A stretch of 17,636 nucleotides of DNA, taken from assembly GCA_900548935.1 (NCBI GenBank), contig URMR01000021.1, forward strand, positions 1 through 17,636, written 5' to 3'. The translations under genes and the position numbers were made by a program. Source of the DNA: an uncultured Collinsella sp. Lineage in GTDB: Bacteria; Actinomycetota; Coriobacteriia; Coriobacteriales; Coriobacteriaceae. Positions 14,177-17,636 of the stretch are shown here, in pieces. The notes below the pieces were generated by a model, which worked only from the letters and a program-made list of their open reading frames with translations, made no database searches and was not told the origin of the DNA. The first letter of the stretch is position 1. Each line of letters opens with the position of its first letter.

Positions 14177-15937
14177 GTGGCCGACCAGGACATCAAGATG
14201 CTCATCGAGCGCATTATGGCCGAGGCCCGGACCCATCAGTCTGCTCGCTTCTCAAACGAAGTCTATGCTGACGAGCCGATTCTCAAAACCGGCCGACAGA
14301 TGCAGAATTTCCTCCCCGACCAATACCGCAAGATGCGCGAGATATCGCGCTGGCAGGATGACCCCAAGGGCGGCGCGGGCCGCTGGCTATCGGAGGCCGA
14401 GCTTTTCTACCGCCAAGGCTTGCTGATGGCCGACTTTGAGGACGACTGTCCCTACAACGGCACCTTTAAGTCGTACTTTCCCACCTACAACGCCATGAGC
14501 GACCGGCAGTTGCGCGGCTACTTTACCTGGCGTGCCCAAGTGCGCCGCGGAACCGTCGAGGAAACGTCTACGTCCTTTGCCTTTCTGTATCTCTATGAGC
14601 TGATCTGCGGCATTGGCGTAGATGACCCACTCAATGGTTTTATTAAAATCAAGGCCTTTTGGGATGCCTATCGCGCCTTCGAGCCCGGCATCGATCGGTT
14701 TGCACGCGTGTGGTTGCAGGATTACGCTGTATTCCATGGGCTCGACCCCAAGCTGCTTCGCGACTCTAAAACCGTCATGTTCGATAACGCCCTTATCGAG
14801 CTGCGGCGCGCAGCGCGAGACCTTGCGTTCGTGCCAGCCTCGTCAGACCTGGCGCCTGCGCGTCGCAAGACCTCCGAGCCCACACTCCCCCTTCCGCCCG
14901 ACGAGGCGGGCGAGGAGCGACTCATGGCCGCCATCAATGCCCTCTCCACGTACAACCTCAATAACTCAAGACTCGATCGCGGCCACCATCGCGACCTACG
15001 CCACGTGGCATGCGCCGTATATGTCCGTATGGCGCGCTACTATGACATGCACCGAAAGACCGGCATCGTAGCGAGCTTGTTTGGGGAGGAGACGGCCATG
15101 CCCTACACCATGTTTGCCTCGGCCGTATTCTTTGCGCCCGAGCGCCACGAGGACTGCGAATACCGCCTGGATCCCATCCATATCTACCGTTGCCAAAACG
15201 GCTTTTGGGAATGCATGCGTATCCACGGTAGTAGGCAAAAGAGCAGCAAGCTCGGTGAAATGATGCGCGCCTGCGACCAACGCCTGCGCCTGGCGCTGGA
15301 CCCCGCCCATCCCCTTAAGGAAGAAAAGGTCCCCAAATATCTGGCCAAGATTATCGATGACGAGATTGTGGCATGGCTCTCGTGGGACGCCGCACACCAG
15401 CCCGTCAAGATCGATATCGATCTGAGTCAGCTGGGGCACATTCGGAGCGCCGCTGCGCAAACGCGCGAAGCGCTTTTGATCGACGAGGAACGCGAGGACG
15501 GCGCATCCGCAGAAGCCGAGGCAGCGGACTCAGGGCAACCGGAAGCCGAGCCCGTAACCGACGCGATTGTCGAACCGGTCGTGGCACCCATTCGGCAGGA
15601 CTTGACCGACGAGCCGACCATATCCACCGAACAGTTTGGTGTCGTGGCACCGCTTCTCGCGCCGACGCCCGCGTTCGCAGCTGCTGCGCCCGCTGACGCC
15701 ACAAACGAACTCGCGCCCGCCGCAGATGCCTTCCTTCGCGCACTGCTCGAGCAAAACGCAGTACAGGCGGAATCGGCGGTAGCGCAATCGGGGCAGAGCG
15801 AGGACATGCTCGTCGATAGCATCAACGAGGCGCTCTTTGACCTGGTGGGTGACACCGTAATTGAATTTGGCGCGGCAGGACCGCAAATTATCGAGGACTA
15901 CGAAGCAGACGTGAGAGGATACCTAGACCATGAGTGA
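14177..15937 (+). CDS. TerB_N / TerB_C domain protein
   Basis: A 586-residue soluble protein. The TerB_N domain covers about residues 70-220, with its signature YFPTYNAMSDRQLRGYFTWR (100-119), then SFAFLYLYELICGIG (133-147). A middle region (245-405) holds a helical block with RHVACAVYVRMARYY (275-289) and many aromatic residues. The TerB_C-like end starts at IDIDLSQLGHIRSAAAQTREALLIDE (split, 412-437), is broken by an Ala/Glu/Pro-rich linker (about 438-540), and ends with INEALFDLVGDTVIE...IIEDYEADVRGYL (549-583). These domains are named after tellurite resistance genes, but TerB_N/TerB_C proteins mostly sit next to ATPases and helicases in phage- or stress-linked loci. The GTG start has AGGAGAGGAG 5 bases upstream. 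The end overlaps the ATPase gene by 8 bases. Confidence 0.88.
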   Translation: MADQDIKMLIERIMAEARTHQSARFSNEVYADEPILKTGRQMQNFLPDQYRKMREISRWQDDPKGGAGRWLSEAELFYRQGLLMADFEDDCPYNGTFKSYFPTYNAMSDRQLRGYFTWRAQVRRGTVEETSTSFAFLYLYELICGIGVDDPLNGFIKIKAFWDAYRAFEPGIDRFARVWLQDYAVFHGLDPKLLRDSKTVMFDNALIELRRAARDLAFVPASSDLAPARRKTSEPTLPLPPDEAGEERLMAAINALSTYNLNNSRLDRGHHRDLRHVACAVYVRMARYYDMHRKTGIVASLFGEETAMPYTMFASAVFFAPERHEDCEYRLDPIHIYRCQNGFWECMRIHGSRQKSSKLGEMMRACDQRLRLALDPAHPLKEEKVPKYLAKIIDDEIVAWLSWDAAHQPVKIDIDLSQLGHIRSAAAQTREALLIDEEREDGASAEAEAADSGQPEAEPVTDAIVEPVVAPIRQDLTDEPTISTEQFGVVAPLLAPTPAFAAAAPADATNELAPAADAFLRALLEQNAVQAESAVAQSGQSEDMLVDSINEALFDLVGDTVIEFGAAGPQIIEDYEADVRGYLDHE

Positions 15938-17234
15938 TACCGCATCCGCAGCACCCCGCGTGCCCAAGCGCGTCGCTGCCGTCATTCTCAACTCGCTCAA
16001 GGGCGGCGTGGTCCCGCGCATCGGCCTTCCCTACATTACCGTAGGGCGCGAGGTCGAGATCCGCGCCCTGCTCACCGATCTGAGTCTCATCGCCGACGGT
16101 GGGGCGAGCTTCCGCTTCCTGGTCGGTCGCTACGGCGCCGGCAAGAGCTTTTTGCTCCAAACCATCCGAACGCATGCCATGGGCGAGGGATTCGTCGTCG
16201 CCGATGCAGACTTATCCCCCGAGCGCCGTCTGCAGGGCGGGCAGGGGCAGGGCCTTGCCACCTACCGCGAGCTCATACGCAATATATCGACCAAGACGCG
16301 CCCCGAGGGCGGTGCGCTCAACCTTATTCTTGATCGCTGGGTCGCCTCGTGCGCCGACGTCGACGAGTCGGTCGTCAATGCCCAACTGGCCCCGCTCGAG
16401 GAAATGGTCCACGGCTTCGACTTCGCCCGCATGCTCCGCCGCTACCGCGCGGCCGTATCCGAGGGCGACGAAGAAGCTATGAGCCGCGTGACCAAATGGA
16501 TTCGCGGCGAATACCGCACCAAGAGTGAGGCACGCGCCGAGCTGGGCTCCTCGACCATCATCAGCGATGACGACTGGTACGACTACGTTAAGCTCATTGC
16601 GCGCTTTTTGGTCTGCAGCGGCTACAAGGGCATGCTGGTGCTCATCGACGAGCTCGTGAATCTGTATAAGATTCCCAACGCCATCACGCGCCAGTACAAC
16701 TACGAGAAGATCCTGACCATGTACAACGACACACTCCAGGGCAAGGCGCAGTACCTGGGCATGATCATGGGCGGCACGCCAACCTCCATCGAAGACCGCC
16801 GCCGTGGCGTGTTCTCCTACGAGGCCCTTCGCAGCCGACTCGCTCAAGGCCGCTTTGCACGCGAGGACCTTAAGGACATGCTCGCGCCCATCATCCGTCT
16901 GCAGCCACTCACCTACGAGGAGCTGCTGGTCTTGATTGAAAAGCTCATACAAATTCACGCCGGCTACTTTGGCTGGACGCCCACGCTTACCGAGAACGAC
17001 TTGGTGGACTTCCTCAAGATCGAATTCGGTCGCGTGGGAGCCGACACGCATCTGACGCCGCGTGAAGTCATTCGTGACTTTATCGAGCTGCTCGACATCC
17101 TATGCCAAAACCCCGACGCCAACGTGGCCGAGTTGCTGCAAAGCGTCGGCGGCGACGCGCTGGTGCCGGCAGCCGCAACAGACGACACCGGCACCGCGGA
17201 CGACGACCGCAACTTTGCCGAATTCACCATCTAA
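15930..17234 (+). CDS. DUF2791 family P-loop ATPase (BrxD-like)
   Basis: A 434-residue cytoplasmic ATPase of the DUF2791 group that includes BrxD of type 2 BREX. Walker A is GRYGAGKS (66-73), Walker B is MLVLIDE (235-241) followed by LVNLYK, and a sensor-like GGTPTSIEDRRRGVFSYEALRSRL (281-304, split) matches the family. LKGGVVPRIGLPYITVGRE (23-41) is the usual N-terminal lead-in, where the protein checks and loads nucleotide. A winged-helix-like tail (about 350-405) includes LTPREVIRDFIELLDIL. The ATG overlaps the TerB gene by 8 bases, so the two are translated together and likely work as a complex. The helicase that accompanies BrxD in BREX is not in the window; it could lie beyond position 17636 or be absent. 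The tail (410-434) is acidic and low-complexity. Confidence 0.88.
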   Translation: MSDTASAAPRVPKRVAAVILNSLKGGVVPRIGLPYITVGREVEIRALLTDLSLIADGGASFRFLVGRYGAGKSFLLQTIRTHAMGEGFVVADADLSPERRLQGGQGQGLATYRELIRNISTKTRPEGGALNLILDRWVASCADVDESVVNAQLAPLEEMVHGFDFARMLRRYRAAVSEGDEEAMSRVTKWIRGEYRTKSEARAELGSSTIISDDDWYDYVKLIARFLVCSGYKGMLVLIDELVNLYKIPNAITRQYNYEKILTMYNDTLQGKAQYLGMIMGGTPTSIEDRRRGVFSYEALRSRLAQGRFAREDLKDMLAPIIRLQPLTYEELLVLIEKLIQIHAGYFGWTPTLTENDLVDFLKIEFGRVGADTHLTPREVIRDFIELLDILCQNPDANVAELLQSVGGDALVPAAATDDTGTADDDRNFAEFTI

Positions 17235-17256
17235 CCTGCCAAAAAGGGACAGGTTT
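17233..17256 (+). terminator. Hairpin at the end of the ATPase gene
   Basis: AACCTGCC pairs with GGACAGGTT (7 of 8 pairs) around an A-rich loop and is followed by TATTTTGG. It starts within the TAA stop, so it may end the TerB/ATPase transcript, although the T-run is interrupted. The same sequence looks like one end of an intergenic repeat. Confidence 0.45.
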
Positions 17257-17336
17257 ATTTTGGTCGGTTTTATCTGGGGAAACGCTGCGCTCCAGCGGTG
17301 ATCTGCTCTCATCTGTCGTATGGAAATCGGCGGCGT

Positions 17337-17467
17337 TTTCGGAAGTATGCGGCAAATTATGAACTTGCCGAGCACACAGGGGTTTTGCGATAACAAACCC
17401 GCAGGTAGAGCGCTTGTGCATATGCGGCGTGGTCGACCCATCAAGATTTTGCCGCATACTTCCGAAA
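17337..17467. repeat. Element bounded by a perfect 20-bp inverted repeat
   Basis: The left arm is 17337-17356 (TTTCGGAAGTATGCGGC...) and the right arm 17448-17467 is its exact reverse complement (TTTGCCGCATACTTCCG...). The 91-base centre contains a smaller stem, GGGTTT 17380-17385 with AAACCC 17395-17400. It contains no gene. A perfect 20-bp match by chance is extremely unlikely, so a mobile or regulatory origin is expected: a MITE/REP-like element or a structured RNA. Confidence 0.75.
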
Positions 17468-17574
17468 TCGCACCTCAAAATGATCCGTTTTCCTCCGTCC
17501 CCAAGGGATCAACGGAACGCAACAGGTTGAGCATACGCAAGCGAGCGGGCCCCAGAGCGTACAAGGTGGCATGA

Positions 17575-17615
17575 AAAAGGCAGGGCATTGACCTTTTGGT
17601 CATGCCCTGCCTTTT
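17575..17615. terminator. Strong bidirectional terminator near window end
   Basis: AAAAGGCAGGGCAT-T-GACC pairs with GGTC-ATGCCCTGCCTTTT around a TTTT loop, with one bulged T. The A- and T-runs at each side allow it to work from both strands. It probably ends transcripts from this locus and from a convergent gene beyond the window. Confidence 0.88.
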
Positions 17616-17636
17616 GAATGACAGATTGTAGCTCTG

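Larger units (their letters stand above)
17235..17636. other. Gene-free 402-bp tail with repeat structure
   Basis: No gene is supported here. Short open frames on both strands (17100-17444 minus, 17224-17478 minus, 17320-17574 plus) lack ribosome binding sites and overlap each other. The stretch holds a hairpin at the ATPase end, a perfect 20-bp inverted repeat (17337-17467) and a strong bidirectional terminator (17575-17615). The region between looks like a folded intergenic element. Confidence 0.6.

Noticed and set aside
14177..15937. Tellurite resistance as the function of the TerB_N protein
   Set aside because: The name comes from the domain only; no terC, terD, terZ or related genes are near, and the partner is a BrxD-like ATPase.
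14177..17234. Complete BREX phage defence system
   Set aside because: No PglX/BrxX methylase, PglZ, BrxC/PglY or helicase is present in the window; only a BrxD-like ATPase is.
17100..17574. Short frames on both strands in the tail of the window
   Set aside because: They lack ribosome binding sites, overlap each other and cover an inverted repeat and hairpins.

Overview
The window looks like a chromosomal segment of a GC-rich gut actinobacterium of the class Coriobacteriia, most probably Collinsella or a close relative. This rests on the GC-rich codon use, a fused large-type PurL, an EtfB/EtfA/FAD-oxidase lactate operon, Coriobacteriia-style secreted proteins with a LAxTG sortase signal, and a TerB_N plus DUF2791 ATPase pair. 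Genus assignment is from memory of gene content, not from a search. I see no rRNA, tRNA, CRISPR array, transposase or phage gene.

Layout. Positions 1-1634 (+) hold the 3' end of purL, a strong terminator, a DMT/EamA exporter and a bidirectional terminator. Positions 1635-5142 (-) hold a membrane diguanylate cyclase, a 2-keto-3-deoxygluconate permease (kdgT-like) and an AzlC/AzlD branched-chain amino acid exporter pair with overlapping genes. Positions 5269-6081 (+) hold an HD-domain phosphohydrolase; its stop shares a CTAG with the stop of the convergent operon. Positions 6078-9703 (-) hold a tightly packed operon, FAD-linked 2-hydroxyacid (lactate) dehydrogenase - etfB - etfA, where EtfA carries an N-terminal 2x[4Fe-4S] ferredoxin domain. 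This is the architecture of the electron-confurcating lactate dehydrogenase LctBCD.

Positions 9704-10047 are a gene-free stretch. Positions 10048-13253 (+) are a run of small surface genes: a 98-aa possible nuclease-fold remnant, a membrane-anchored 169-aa protein, a secreted 199-aa beta-rich protein, a 93-aa minimal sortase substrate with an LAQTG signal, and a secreted 476-aa protein whose C-terminal domain seems related to the 199-aa protein. They look like one cell-surface assembly. A DUF554 membrane protein follows at 13372-14088.

The most interesting part is 14177-17234: a TerB_N/TerB_C protein translationally coupled to a DUF2791 (BrxD-like) P-loop ATPase, with its own extended -10 promoter. 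Related ATPases belong to type 2 BREX phage defence, but no BREX methylase or PglZ is present here, so this may be a separate, poorly described defence or stress module. It is followed by 400 bp of non-coding DNA with a perfect 20-bp inverted repeat and a bidirectional terminator, which looks like an intergenic repeat element.
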